A stretch of DNA of 7,104 bases from Candidatus Woesearchaeota archaeon (GTDB lineage: Archaea; Nanobdellota; Nanobdellia; Woesearchaeales; UBA11576), in contig JAHWIS010000071.1 in the NCBI GenBank assembly GCA_019322385.1, positions 1 through 7,104 of the forward strand, written 5' to 3'. Position numbers and translations under genes: made by a program. The notes beneath the pieces are model-generated. The model saw nothing but the letters and a program-made list of their open reading frames with translations. It made no database searches and had not been told where the DNA came from. Within the stretch, counting starts at the first letter, position 1. Each line of letters begins with the position of its first letter. Below are positions 1-5,616 of the stretch, piece by piece.

Positions 1-562
1 ATATTGCCTTCTGCACACCATCGAGTTCTGTCACGCTCAGGTTGCTGTCATCGAGCAGCTCCTTCACCCTTGAAACGATCTGCCCCATGACCTTTATGCT
101 CTTGTTGACCAGCATCGCATGGTTTGAGAAGAATTCAGTCATCACAAGATGTCCTCTTGCTGTCGACTTCGCCAGCTTCACCATGAGCTCCTCGAAGTTC
201 CTGCAGAACGTCGTAACTTCCTTGCATGTCAGCTCGTCTGAGAACTCTATCATGTTGATGAACTGCTTGTGCTGGCTTATGTACGACTCCCTGTTGCCCT
301 GCATGAGCTGTTTCTCGCGCTCTGTTATGTTCGGGTTGTGCAGCTTTGCCTCGCGGAGATCCTCGAGCTCTGCATGGAGTTTCTTCTTCTCCTCGCTCAG
401 CTGCCTGAACTGCGTTTCGATGTCTGGCTTTATCTTCTGGAATTCGCTGTCCGCCTTCTCATCAACCCACCCCGAGAGTTTCATCAGGTCAACAGTGGCC
501 TCTAGCACTTCCTCTGCTTCTTCCTTCTCTTCACCACCAAAGATACGCTTCAACCATCCCAT
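1..562 (-). CDS. helical coiled-coil protein, N-terminal part (runs off the left edge)
   Basis: An uninterrupted minus-strand frame starts at ATG 560-562 and is still open at position 1, giving the first 187 residues. It begins MGWLKRIFGGEEKEEAEEVL and is rich in Glu, Lys and Leu. Residues about 35-75 look like a coiled coil (pattern QLSEEKKKLHAELEDLREAK). Residues about 75-187 look like further amphipathic helices, with two Cys in a TCKEVTTFC segment (residues 112-120). There is no signal peptide and no transmembrane segment in the visible part, so it is probably cytoplasmic. The start is supported by a TATA box centred about 27 bases upstream (585-594), which implies a leaderless transcript. 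The gene diverges from rnp4. I do not recognise the family. The long plus-strand frame over the same bases is Ser/Phe-rich, has no sensible start and is a shadow. Confidence 0.8.
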   Translation of the reverse strand, partial: MGWLKRIFGGEEKEEAEEVLEATVDLMKLSGWVDEKADSEFQKIKPDIETQFRQLSEEKKKLHAELEDLREAKLHNPNITEREKQLMQGNRESYISQHKQFINMIEFSDELTCKEVTTFCRNFEELMVKLAKSTARGHLVMTEFFSNHAMLVNKSIKVMGQIVSRVKELLDDSNLSVTELDGVQKAI

Positions 563-584
563 GCAAAATCCTTTATTCCAATAT

Positions 585-594
585 GTTTATAAAC
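585..594. promoter_or_regulatory. palindromic TATA box shared by two divergent genes
   Basis: GTTTATAAAC is a perfect 10-base palindrome. Its centre lies about 27 bases from the minus-strand start at 562 and about 30 bases from the rnp4 start at 620, both near the usual archaeal TATA-to-start distance for leaderless transcripts. One symmetrical box could therefore serve both genes. A second candidate, TTTATAAG at 606-613, is too close to ATG 620 to drive rnp4 with a complete start. Confidence 0.6.
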
Positions 595-619
595 TTAATG
601 GCGCATTTATAAGATAGAA

Positions 620-973
620 ATGCCAGGCAAAACAAGACCCAAGAAACGCCGCTACCAGAAGAAACCTTCTTCTACTCTCAGTGATGCAAAGGATCATATC
701 CAGAAGCTCTTCACCCAGGCAAAGAAAGCTGCAAAAGACAACCCAGCATTAGCCAACCGCTACACAACATTGGCAAGAAAAGTAGCCATGAAGTTCAAGA
801 TCCGCCTCACCCCAGAACAGAAGCGCCTGTTCTGCCCGCACTGCTACAAGTTCCTATTGCCAGGCAGGAACCTGAGGGTCCGCATCCATCAGCACCGCGT
901 GATCTATTACTGCCTCAACTGTAAGAAGTTCTGGAGAAAGCCTATTTCCAAGAAATCCTTTAAAAAGACCTAG
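620..973 (+). CDS. rnp4: RNase P protein component 4 (Rpr2/RNP4 family)
   Basis: This 117-residue basic protein matches archaeal RNase P protein 4, the homologue of eukaryotic Rpp21/Rpr2. With RNP1 it binds the specificity side of RNase P RNA and helps remove 5' leaders from pre-tRNA. The N-terminus (residues 1-20) is a Lys/Arg-rich tail. Residues 21-68 form the expected two-helix region (DAKDHIQKLFTQAKKAAKDN, then the RYTTLARKVAMKF stretch). The C-terminal half is a zinc ribbon with ligands C72, C75, C98 and C101 (FCPHC and CLNC pairs) and the conserved Arg-rich strand PGRNLRVRIHQHRVIYYC between them. Length and all four cysteines are normal for the family. It has no close Shine-Dalgarno site, consistent with leaderless expression from the TATA box at 585-594. 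Its pre-tRNA substrates would include the two tRNAs encoded further right in this window. Confidence 0.93.
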   Translation: MPGKTRPKKRRYQKKPSSTLSDAKDHIQKLFTQAKKAAKDNPALANRYTTLARKVAMKFKIRLTPEQKRLFCPHCYKFLLPGRNLRVRIHQHRVIYYCLNCKKFWRKPISKKSFKKT

Positions 974-1003
974 TTCTATTTATATACTTTCACTACCATA
1001 AAG

Positions 1004-1013
1004 TTTATATATA
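1004..1013 (+). promoter_or_regulatory. TATA box for the 648-residue coiled-coil gene
   Basis: TTTATATATA sits in an AT-rich stretch after rnp4. Transcription would be expected to start near 1030-1035, leaving a leader of about 55 bases. This is unlike the leaderless genes around it. Confidence 0.5.
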
Positions 1014-1073
1014 GTATTGCTTTTCTAAAGTGGTAATTAGGGGGGTTAATTCATAACCAAACAGTTAGACAGC

Positions 1074-1079
1074 AAGGTG
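1074..1079 (+). promoter_or_regulatory. ribosome binding site AAGGTG
   Basis: AAGGTG matches the archaeal anti-Shine-Dalgarno end of 16S rRNA and lies 8 bases before ATG 1088. It supports that start in a gene with a real leader. Confidence 0.55.
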
Positions 1080-1087
1080 TTTTAATA

Positions 1088-3034
1088 ATGGCCAGAAAAT
1101 CAGACAGCGAGTTTTCTCGATCAAGGAACTTCAAGGAGCTAGATGAAGCCCTGAAGAAGTCATTCACAGGCATCAAGAGTGACATGACTGCCCTGAAAGA
1201 GAACAATCACCAGCAGGGCATCAAGCTTGCAGAGGTCAAGCAGGATGTGAAGGACAGCAAGGCTGACTTTGTCACAGTTGACAAGTTCAACATCCTCAAG
1301 ATCAAGATCGGCGAGCTCAATGAGAACATGAAGAAGGTCTGGGACATCGACAAGAAGCTCGAGGACCTCGACCGCAAATCAGTATCTGCTTCTGAGTTCG
1401 ACAAGCACTCTGTCGCGACAGACAATGAGATAGCCAAATTAAAGCATGACATAGAGGACATAGATAAGGTAGTCGCCACAGAAGAGCAGATGAAGCAGTT
1501 TGCCGGCGATATCAACGATGAGTTCGACAGCGTCAAGAAAGGTATCGAGGACTTACGATCAATAAAGGATAGCATAACCAGGGATGAGCTTGACAAGCGC
1601 ACTGACCGCCTCAACAAGAAGGCTGAAGACGTGAGAAAGGACTTTGACAAGCTGAAGGCAGAGGTCAAGACCAAGGTGAGCGCAGTTCAGACAGAGTCGC
1701 TTATCGAGGACATAAACTCAGAGTTCGACAAGCTGAAAAAGCTTGCCACAGACCTCAAGAAGGGCCAGAAGAAGTTTGCATTGGACGCAGACATGGCCAA
1801 ACAGCTGCAAAAACTGGAAAAGAATGTCGACGATGTTGCAGATGCATTGAAGTCTGCGATGGATGATTATTCAAAAGGAATAGAGTCTATGTTCAAGGAC
1901 CACGCCAAATCAAACGATAAGAAGCACACATCACTGTCAAAAGAGACTGCAAAGGCAGAGAAGAAGCTCCTCTCAAAACTATCAGGCCTGAAAATAACAG
2001 TCTCAGACCAGATCAGCGACGTGAGGACTGATATGAAGTCGCTCGCCACAAAGAAGCAAGTGGAGAACCTTGTCGAGGACCTGAACAAGGAGTTCGACAG
2101 CGTAAAGGATGAGTCAGAATCAAACTCAAAGGATCTTGCAAAGCTCAACAAGGACGCTGCGACAAAGAAGCAGCTCGCTGCCGCGATGGGCAAGCTGAGC
2201 AGCAGGATTGATGATCTAGAGGAGGACCTTGAAGACCTGGGTAAGGAATCTGCAACAAAAGACGAGACGCATTCACTTTTCGACGAGCTCAGGAAAAGGA
2301 TACTCGAGACAAACCAGACTGTCAAGGACAGGCTCAAGGAGCTTTTCACAAAGACAAAGAAAGAGATTGATGACACCAACAAGAGCGTCAAGGAGAACTC
2401 ACAGGACATAAACTCGCTTGCAAAGGGCACCAAGAAAGAGCTGAAGTCTTTCGCTACAAAAGATGATCTTGATGATGAGCTTGTCGATATCCAGGAAGAA
2501 CTGGACAAGCTGCATACAAAGCTTGACAAGATGCAGGGACGCATGCTTGAGAAATCAGAGCTTAAGGATGTCAACAAGAGATTGAAATCAATAGCAGCTG
2601 CATCAAAGAAGGAATTCGCGACAAAGAAGCAGATGGACAGGATGTCAGATGCATTGGAGCGGCTTCATGACCAGGTCGATGCGCAGGGAGCGATCCTGAC
2701 CCACAAGAACAAGGAGCTCAAGGCATATGCAAAGGAATTAAGAGCTGCGAAGAGAGCAGGGAAAAAGCTTGCACGGTATGAGGCAAAGGAAGCCAAGGCT
2801 GAGAAAAAGCCAAAGAAGAAATCAAAGAAAAAAGGCAAGCCTTTTGCAAAGAGCTCATTCCTGGCCAACTTCCTGATAGGTGCTGCATTTGTCATACTTG
2901 TGGCTGCGATCATATTCTTCTTCAGCGGACTGTCAGGCATAACAGATGTGCTGGCCGTTGCTGCAGTGATATGTTTTGTTATAGGAGTAGTAATTCGCAT
3001 AGTGCTTGCGTTTAAGAACGGCAACAGCAATTGA
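1088..3034 (+). CDS. long repetitive coiled-coil protein with a C-terminal two-helix membrane anchor
   Basis: The protein has 648 residues. About 1-560 are highly charged (Lys, Asp, Glu) with Leu/Ile/Val at heptad-like spacing and almost no Pro or aromatics, as in a long helical rod. Degenerate units recur, marked by (F/S/V)AT(K/E) followed by about 25 helical residues: near 130, 320, 358, 389, 456 and 511. A related block, hxxD(I/L)NxEFDxhK, occurs at about 138-149, 206-216 and 328-339. A strongly basic segment (572-585, Lys-rich) precedes two hydrophobic helices, about 590-612 and 618-641, with a short tail. By the positive-inside rule, the rod and the short tail should both face the cytoplasm. 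There are no catalytic motifs, Walker motifs or signal peptide. It resembles the broad class of SMC-like, tropomyosin-like or chemoreceptor-like coiled coils only in composition, and I do not recognise the family. Likely roles are cell architecture, membrane tethering or scaffolding (inference). Confidence 0.9.
   Translation: MARKSDSEFSRSRNFKELDEALKKSFTGIKSDMTALKENNHQQGIKLAEVKQDVKDSKADFVTVDKFNILKIKIGELNENMKKVWDIDKKLEDLDRKSVSASEFDKHSVATDNEIAKLKHDIEDIDKVVATEEQMKQFAGDINDEFDSVKKGIEDLRSIKDSITRDELDKRTDRLNKKAEDVRKDFDKLKAEVKTKVSAVQTESLIEDINSEFDKLKKLATDLKKGQKKFALDADMAKQLQKLEKNVDDVADALKSAMDDYSKGIESMFKDHAKSNDKKHTSLSKETAKAEKKLLSKLSGLKITVSDQISDVRTDMKSLATKKQVENLVEDLNKEFDSVKDESESNSKDLAKLNKDAATKKQLAAAMGKLSSRIDDLEEDLEDLGKESATKDETHSLFDELRKRILETNQTVKDRLKELFTKTKKEIDDTNKSVKENSQDINSLAKGTKKELKSFATKDDLDDELVDIQEELDKLHTKLDKMQGRMLEKSELKDVNKRLKSIAAASKKEFATKKQMDRMSDALERLHDQVDAQGAILTHKNKELKAYAKELRAAKRAGKKLARYEAKEAKAEKKPKKKSKKKGKPFAKSSFLANFLIGAAFVILVAAIIFFFSGLSGITDVLAVAAVICFVIGVVIRIVLAFKNGNSN
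1475..2635 (+). repeat. degenerate protein-level repeats within the coiled-coil gene
   Basis: The span covers the ATK-marked units of the 648-residue protein (residues about 130-516). Examples are VATEEQM at 129-135, LATKKQV at 319-325, AATKKQL at 357-363, SATKDET at 388-394, FATKDDL at 455-461 and FATKKQM at 510-516. Spacing is irregular, and the repeats are diverged at the DNA level, so they are old duplications or convergent coiled-coil composition rather than a recent tandem array. Confidence 0.55.
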
Positions 3035-3046
3035 CCCTTTTAAAAG

Positions 3047-3065
3047 CCTTCTTCTTCTATTTTTC
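3047..3065 (+). terminator. pyrimidine-rich tract, possible archaeal terminator
   Basis: A run of C/T with a TTTTT core begins 12 bases after the TGA of the coiled-coil gene. Archaeal transcription commonly ends at T-rich tracts of this kind. There is no clear hairpin. Confidence 0.35.
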
Positions 3066-3109
3066 AGACATTTCAGCCCCTATTTATAAAGGAAAATACC
3101 ACCGAAAAG

Positions 3110-3117
3110 TTTAAATA
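3110..3117 (+). promoter_or_regulatory. TATA box for the 3177-4281 operon
   Basis: TTTAAATA, preceded by the purine-rich CCGAAAAG (BRE-like), predicts a start near 3140 and a leader of about 37 bases. Another TATA-like string (TATTTATAAA) occurs at 3081-3090 but lies further away. Confidence 0.5.
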
Positions 3118-3167
3118 CTGCGCCTCAACTTCTATTACTATTCAGTAGCTAAAAACAACGCAACAGT

Positions 3168-3172
3168 GGTGG
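3168..3172 (+). promoter_or_regulatory. ribosome binding site GGTGG before a GTG start
   Basis: GGTGG lies 4 bases before GTG 3177. It is the main reason for choosing this non-ATG start for the small gene, which has no ATG near its beginning. Confidence 0.4.
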
Positions 3173-3176
3173 TACC

Positions 3177-3308
3177 GTGGAAGACGATGATTTGTTGTTT
3201 GAGATCAAGGAGAATGGCAAGAGATCAAGGACAACATTCGAGAGCGTCATCAACCGGAAGAACATGCCTCTTGATGACTTGGATGCTATGATGAACGATT
3301 TTCATTGA
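3177..3308 (+). CDS. small acidic protein, 43 residues, unknown
   Basis: A GTG-started frame encodes MEDDDLLFEIKENGKRSRTT followed by FESVINRKNMPLDDLDAMMN and DFH, ending in TGA at 3306-3308. It is preceded by a GGTGG ribosome site and a TATA box at a suitable distance, and it ends 22 bases before the next gene, so the two are probably co-transcribed. The sequence looks like two short amphipathic segments, with no Cys, no membrane helix and no recognised motif. It is too short to be sure from sequence alone. The promoter, the ribosome site and the absence of any other use for 3118-3330 are the support. It could be a small partner or regulator of the downstream protein, or simply a translated leader. 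Confidence 0.5.
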   Translation: MEDDDLLFEIKENGKRSRTTFESVINRKNMPLDDLDAMMNDFH

Positions 3309-3330
3309 AATCTTTTGATTTGTTGGGGGA

Positions 3331-4281
3331 ATGATGGACAGCGCGCAATTAGATAAATTACCGTACGCAAAGTTTGCAGAAGAATTCTCTATAATGATTC
3401 CTGATGCTGCTGAAGAGAGGCGAGGGTATAGGTTTGTCCACGATCCATTGGCAGGGAACGGGTTCGAGCAGATAGTCAACAGCATAAATGGCCTTAAGCT
3501 TCCAGACCTTCACTTCATGGGTATCATCGGCAGTGTTGACAAGGCATTCAGCTATATAGCAAACCTCAATCCGAAAAGGGCTTTTCTTTTTGACAATAAA
3601 GAGAATAAGATACCCCAGCTTGGCCTGCGGTTGTGTCTCCTGAAGAAGTCAAAGAATGTCTCTGACAATTATTTTGACATGCTCTGCGTCCCTGAGGGCG
3701 ACAGGAAGACATTCATGAGCGCAGTCGATGACCACGAACTTCAGGGATTGCTCAAGTTCTATGATCCTGATCCTGATAAGATAGCGGAGCAGGGCAGTTA
3801 TTTTATGAATGATATTGGCTATACCCATCCGAGCCAGCACATAAGGGATGTCTTTACCGGAGAGCAGTCTGAAAAAGGGGTTGAGATGAGAAAACAATAT
3901 GCAAGGGAGTGTGTCCAGGCACTGGCAAGGGCAGAGAATTGGCTCGGAGAGAGGAATGCATGGTCTGACCAGTTTAATTTTGTGAAGCTGTGGCAGATGA
4001 CTGTTGGGAACAGGATAAGAGGTTTCTATGCTGACTTGTACAAGGGCTTCAGGAGCAGTGCAAAGAGATTGATCGAGGGCTATGGAATAAGGAACCTAGT
4101 CGTCTCTGTATCGAACATACCTGAGATAGAGCAGCGCGATAAGAAGAAGAGCGGTGAGCCCGACAGGACATTGGTAGATGCATTCGATGATCTGCCGCAC
4201 AGCCTTGATCGCCTTCTTGTTATTGAGGAGAGGGAGAACACACAGCCGAATTTCTTTGTCTGGCGTCCTGTCCAACACTAA
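3331..4281 (+). CDS. uncharacterised protein, possibly methyltransferase-like (LIC_10091-type)
   Basis: This 316-residue soluble protein is second in an operon with the 43-residue gene. The best clue is the early block GIIGSVDKAFSYIANLNPKR with AFLFDNKEN after it (residues 64-92). It resembles the stretch in bacterial LIC_10091-type proteins (class I methyltransferase-like fold) where a glycine-rich turn is followed by YIA..P..AF..D. A second block (residues about 200-272: ENWLGERNAW, then FNFVKLWQMTVGNRIRGFYA and NLVVSVSNIPEIEQ) resembles that family's later region, in which 'ENF..VK.L' precedes a late 'SN.E' element. I recall these patterns rather than having aligned them, so the family call is tentative and no reaction can be assigned. 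There is no signal peptide or membrane segment. GGGGGA sits immediately before the double ATG, so the second ATG (3334) is an equally good start. The gene ends in TAA, showing that TAA is an ordinary stop here. Confidence 0.85.
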   Translation: MMDSAQLDKLPYAKFAEEFSIMIPDAAEERRGYRFVHDPLAGNGFEQIVNSINGLKLPDLHFMGIIGSVDKAFSYIANLNPKRAFLFDNKENKIPQLGLRLCLLKKSKNVSDNYFDMLCVPEGDRKTFMSAVDDHELQGLLKFYDPDPDKIAEQGSYFMNDIGYTHPSQHIRDVFTGEQSEKGVEMRKQYARECVQALARAENWLGERNAWSDQFNFVKLWQMTVGNRIRGFYADLYKGFRSSAKRLIEGYGIRNLVVSVSNIPEIEQRDKKKSGEPDRTLVDAFDDLPHSLDRLLVIEERENTQPNFFVWRPVQH

Positions 4282-4285
4282 AAAT

Positions 4286-4295
4286 ATTTAAATAA
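4286..4295 (+). promoter_or_regulatory. TATA box for the dph2 fragment
   Basis: ATTTAAATAA is centred about 25 bases before ATG 4315. This is the classic arrangement for a leaderless archaeal transcript and fixes the start of the dph2 fragment. It begins only 5 bases after the upstream gene's stop. Confidence 0.6.
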
Positions 4296-4314
4296 AACCA
4301 GATTATTTCTTTCC

Positions 4315-4566
4315 ATGGAACACGACCTGGAATTACAAAGGGCAGCAGACCTTATCAACAAAGAGAAAGCAAAGAATGTCTGCATACAACTGCCTGACGG
4401 GCTGAAGCCAAAAGCAAAAGAGATAGCTGACTTTCTCAAGGAAAAGACAAAGGCAAGCATATTCATCTGGTCAGGCTCATGCTTCGGCGCCTGCGACACA
4501 CCAACATTACCAAAAGAATTCGATCTTCTGCTCCAATGGGGACATTCTGCGTGGAAATCACATTAG
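4315..4566 (+). CDS. dph2: Dph2-type diphthamide synthase, truncated N-terminal fragment
   Basis: Archaeal Dph2 is a radical-type [4Fe-4S] enzyme of about 320-350 residues. It transfers the aminocarboxypropyl group of S-adenosylmethionine to a histidine of elongation factor 2, the first step of diphthamide synthesis. This 83-residue frame matches only the start of domain 1: IQLPDGLKPKAKEIADFL (residues 24-41), the cluster-binding motif SCFGACD (C60 is the equivalent of the first cluster cysteine), and DLLLQWGHSAW (residues 70-80), equivalent to the family's 'D.L.H.GHS' strand. The match stops right there. KSH and a TAG follow, and the downstream bases do not resume the protein in any frame I read. 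The other two cluster cysteines, carried by domains 2 and 3 in intact enzymes, are missing. The promoter is intact, so it is probably transcribed, but it cannot be an active enzyme alone. It is a degraded gene, a split-gene half, or an assembly join. Confidence 0.75.
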   Translation: MEHDLELQRAADLINKEKAKNVCIQLPDGLKPKAKEIADFLKEKTKASIFIWSGSCFGACDTPTLPKEFDLLLQWGHSAWKSH

Positions 4567-4941
4567 ATCTTCCAGCCTAAAACTTGAACACCTGCGTGTG
4601 CTTTTTCCATTCTCTCCATATAACTTTTTGTCGATCTTAGAGCATGCAGCATTCATCTCTTTAATAATAGGCTTCACAGGTGCGCCAGACTGGCATGCCT
4701 GCTCGACGCGGTTCGCATATTGAAGAAAATCTTCTGGGCTGCATCCTTCATCAAAAGACATGTGATACATACTCCAGTGAGGATCCATAGTCGGTACTAT
4801 CTCCCTAAGGCTTGTAAGTGCTTTTTCAGCCTCTTCTCTCAAGCGAGGGCTTTGGCTTCTTATATATTTGGCAATGAATTCAACAGCATGTGCAAGATCA
4901 TTGACATTCTGCGATATGAGATCAGCCATCAGCATATCCAT
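4558..4941 (-). CDS. 127-residue orphan lying antisense against the dph2 break
   Basis: A minus-strand frame from ATG 4939-4941 to TGA 4558-4560 overlaps the last 9 bases of the dph2 fragment tail to tail. The start is well supported: GGTGAGGGTG ends 5 bases before the ATG, and a TATA-like TTAATATA lies further upstream. The protein is mostly helical. Residues 1-50 form amphipathic helices (for example RLREEAEKALTSLREI), the centre carries PTMDPHWSMYHMSFDEGC, and a second helical region contains EQACQSGAPVKPIIKEMNAA. It has four Cys, no membrane helix and no motif I recognise. It is not a transposase, integrase or toxin-antitoxin protein that I can identify. Because it sits exactly where dph2 stops, it may mark the inserted or rearranged DNA. 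Confidence 0.72.
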   Translation of the reverse strand: MDMLMADLISQNVNDLAHAVEFIAKYIRSQSPRLREEAEKALTSLREIVPTMDPHWSMYHMSFDEGCSPEDFLQYANRVEQACQSGAPVKPIIKEMNAACSKIDKKLYGENGKSTRRCSSFRLEDLM

Positions 4942-4946
4942 CTTAA

Positions 4947-4956
4947 CACCCTCACC
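4947..4956 (-). promoter_or_regulatory. ribosome binding site for the minus-strand orphan
   Basis: Read on the minus strand, GGTGAGGGTG ends 5 bases before ATG 4941. It is one of the two strongest Shine-Dalgarno matches in the window and selects the first of three closely spaced ATG codons. Confidence 0.6.
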
Positions 4957-4973
4957 TTAATAGGTATGACTGG

Positions 4974-4981
4974 TATATTAA
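4974..4981 (-). promoter_or_regulatory. TATA-like box for the minus-strand orphan
   Basis: TTAATATA on the minus strand lies about 36 bases before ATG 4941. It predicts a very short leader that just includes the ribosome site. Confidence 0.4.
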
Positions 4982-5032
4982 GGTTTCTAGAAGTCACCTG
5001 AATGACCCATATTGACACCAAAGACAAAAAAC

Positions 5033-5041
5033 TTTTAAATA
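5033..5041 (+). promoter_or_regulatory. TATA box for the membrane protein gene
   Basis: TTTTAAATA with an A-rich upstream flank predicts a start near 5063 and a leader of about 15 bases that contains the ribosome site at 5067-5072. Confidence 0.55.
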
Positions 5042-5066
5042 CCAAGAGCAGATTCAACAGCATAAA

Positions 5067-5072
5067 GAGGTG
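5067..5072 (+). promoter_or_regulatory. ribosome binding site GAGGTG
   Basis: GAGGTG is a strong archaeal Shine-Dalgarno match 5 bases before ATG 5078, which fixes the start of the membrane protein. Confidence 0.65.
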
Positions 5073-5077
5073 TTCGA

Positions 5078-5446
5078 ATGGTCTTTGAGTTCAGTGTCTC
5101 ATACATGATTACATATATACTTACCACAGTGCTTGCCTTCTCTGGAGTGTATGTCGGAGCTCTGCTCGCCTTGATGGCAAAAGAGGAGCTCAAGCCAGGC
5201 AGGGCATACCTGAAGGCATTTGAGAACACCCTGCTCGTGTTCATCTTTCTCATACTGCTCTATTCATACGACGCGAATATAATAGTAATAATACTGCTGG
5301 GCATTGTGGCAAGCGTATTCCTCTACCTCACCACGAATAAGACGCCTGTCAACCAGATAGCATACTTCCTGCTGGGCATTGCATTGTACTTCTCTACAAA
5401 GAGCACTGACCTGTTCATAATGACAGCCACCATGATATTCCTCTAA
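5078..5446 (+). CDS. multi-pass membrane protein, cut short by an in-frame TAA
   Basis: The frame gives 122 residues of a hydrophobic membrane protein. Likely helices are about 7-33, 48-64, 66-84, 90-106 and 109-122. The loop after helix 1 reads MAKEELKPGRAYLKAFE, a charged, Pro/Gly-containing cytoplasmic loop. The frame ends at TAA 5444-5446 in the middle of a hydrophobic helix (TATMIFL then stop), and the same frame then continues without interruption to TGA 5591-5593. The full-length protein was therefore almost certainly about 171 residues with six helices. Promoter and ribosome site are both good. I do not recognise the family, and nothing catalytic is visible; a small transporter-like or structural membrane protein is possible. 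The truncated form would lack the last helix and its basic cytoplasmic loop. Confidence 0.75.
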   Translation: MVFEFSVSYMITYILTTVLAFSGVYVGALLALMAKEELKPGRAYLKAFENTLLVFIFLILLYSYDANIIVIILLGIVASVFLYLTTNKTPVNQIAYFLLGIALYFSTKSTDLFIMTATMIFL

Positions 5447-5593
5447 GGCCTTCCCACAGGAAGCCTATACGTATCAAGGCGCCTGAAGAAGAGCAGGAAG
5501 ACAATATTCACAGACCTCATCCTCCACTTCGGGCTGTTCGTCATAGTCGCATTGATGACCAACCTGATAGGCATGTATATGGTGAAGTGGTGA
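5447..5593 (+). pseudogene. in-frame C-terminal continuation of the membrane protein after TAA
   Basis: Directly after TAA 5444-5446 the same frame gives 48 residues: GLPTGSLYVSRRLKKSRKTI, then FTDLILHFGLFVIVALMTNL, then IGMYMVKW and TGA. The basic loop followed by a clean transmembrane helix is exactly what the upstream part lacks, and codon choice looks the same. There is no plausible start codon or ribosome site for it at its beginning, so it is not a separate gene. One base change (for example TAC to TAA, or an equivalent sequencing error) explains the stop. Programmed readthrough is possible but unsupported. Confidence 0.7.
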
Positions 5594-5616
5594 CTGTTTC
5601 TAGAATTAAATTAGAA

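Noticed and set aside
606..613. TTTATAAG as the rnp4 TATA box
   Set aside because: It lies only about 10 bases from ATG 620. Transcription would start inside the gene, beyond the conserved N-terminus.
42..617. Plus-strand 191-residue Ser/Phe-rich reading frame
   Set aside because: It is the shadow of the minus-strand coiled-coil gene. It has low-complexity Ser/Phe/Leu composition and no start signal, and it crosses the divergent promoter.
1867..2577. Minus-strand 236-residue Ser/Phe-rich reading frame inside the coiled-coil gene
   Set aside because: This is the antisense image of Lys/Glu/Asp-rich codons, with no promoter or ribosome site and no sensible protein features.
1475..2635. CRISPR array or recent tandem DNA repeat
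   Set aside because: The repeats exist only at the protein level, with irregular spacing and diverged bases, and they lie within a long open frame.
5444..5446. Stop-codon recoding as pyrrolysine or as a general code change
   Set aside because: Pyrrolysine uses TAG, not TAA, and TAA ends the gene at 4279-4281 normally. A point change or sequencing error is simpler.
4983..5605. 10-base direct repeat GTTTCTAGAA at 4983-4992 and 5596-5605 flanking the membrane gene, possible mobile-element ends
   Set aside because: Exact 10-base matches are expected by chance in 7 kb. There are no inverted termini, no transposase and no further extension of the repeat.
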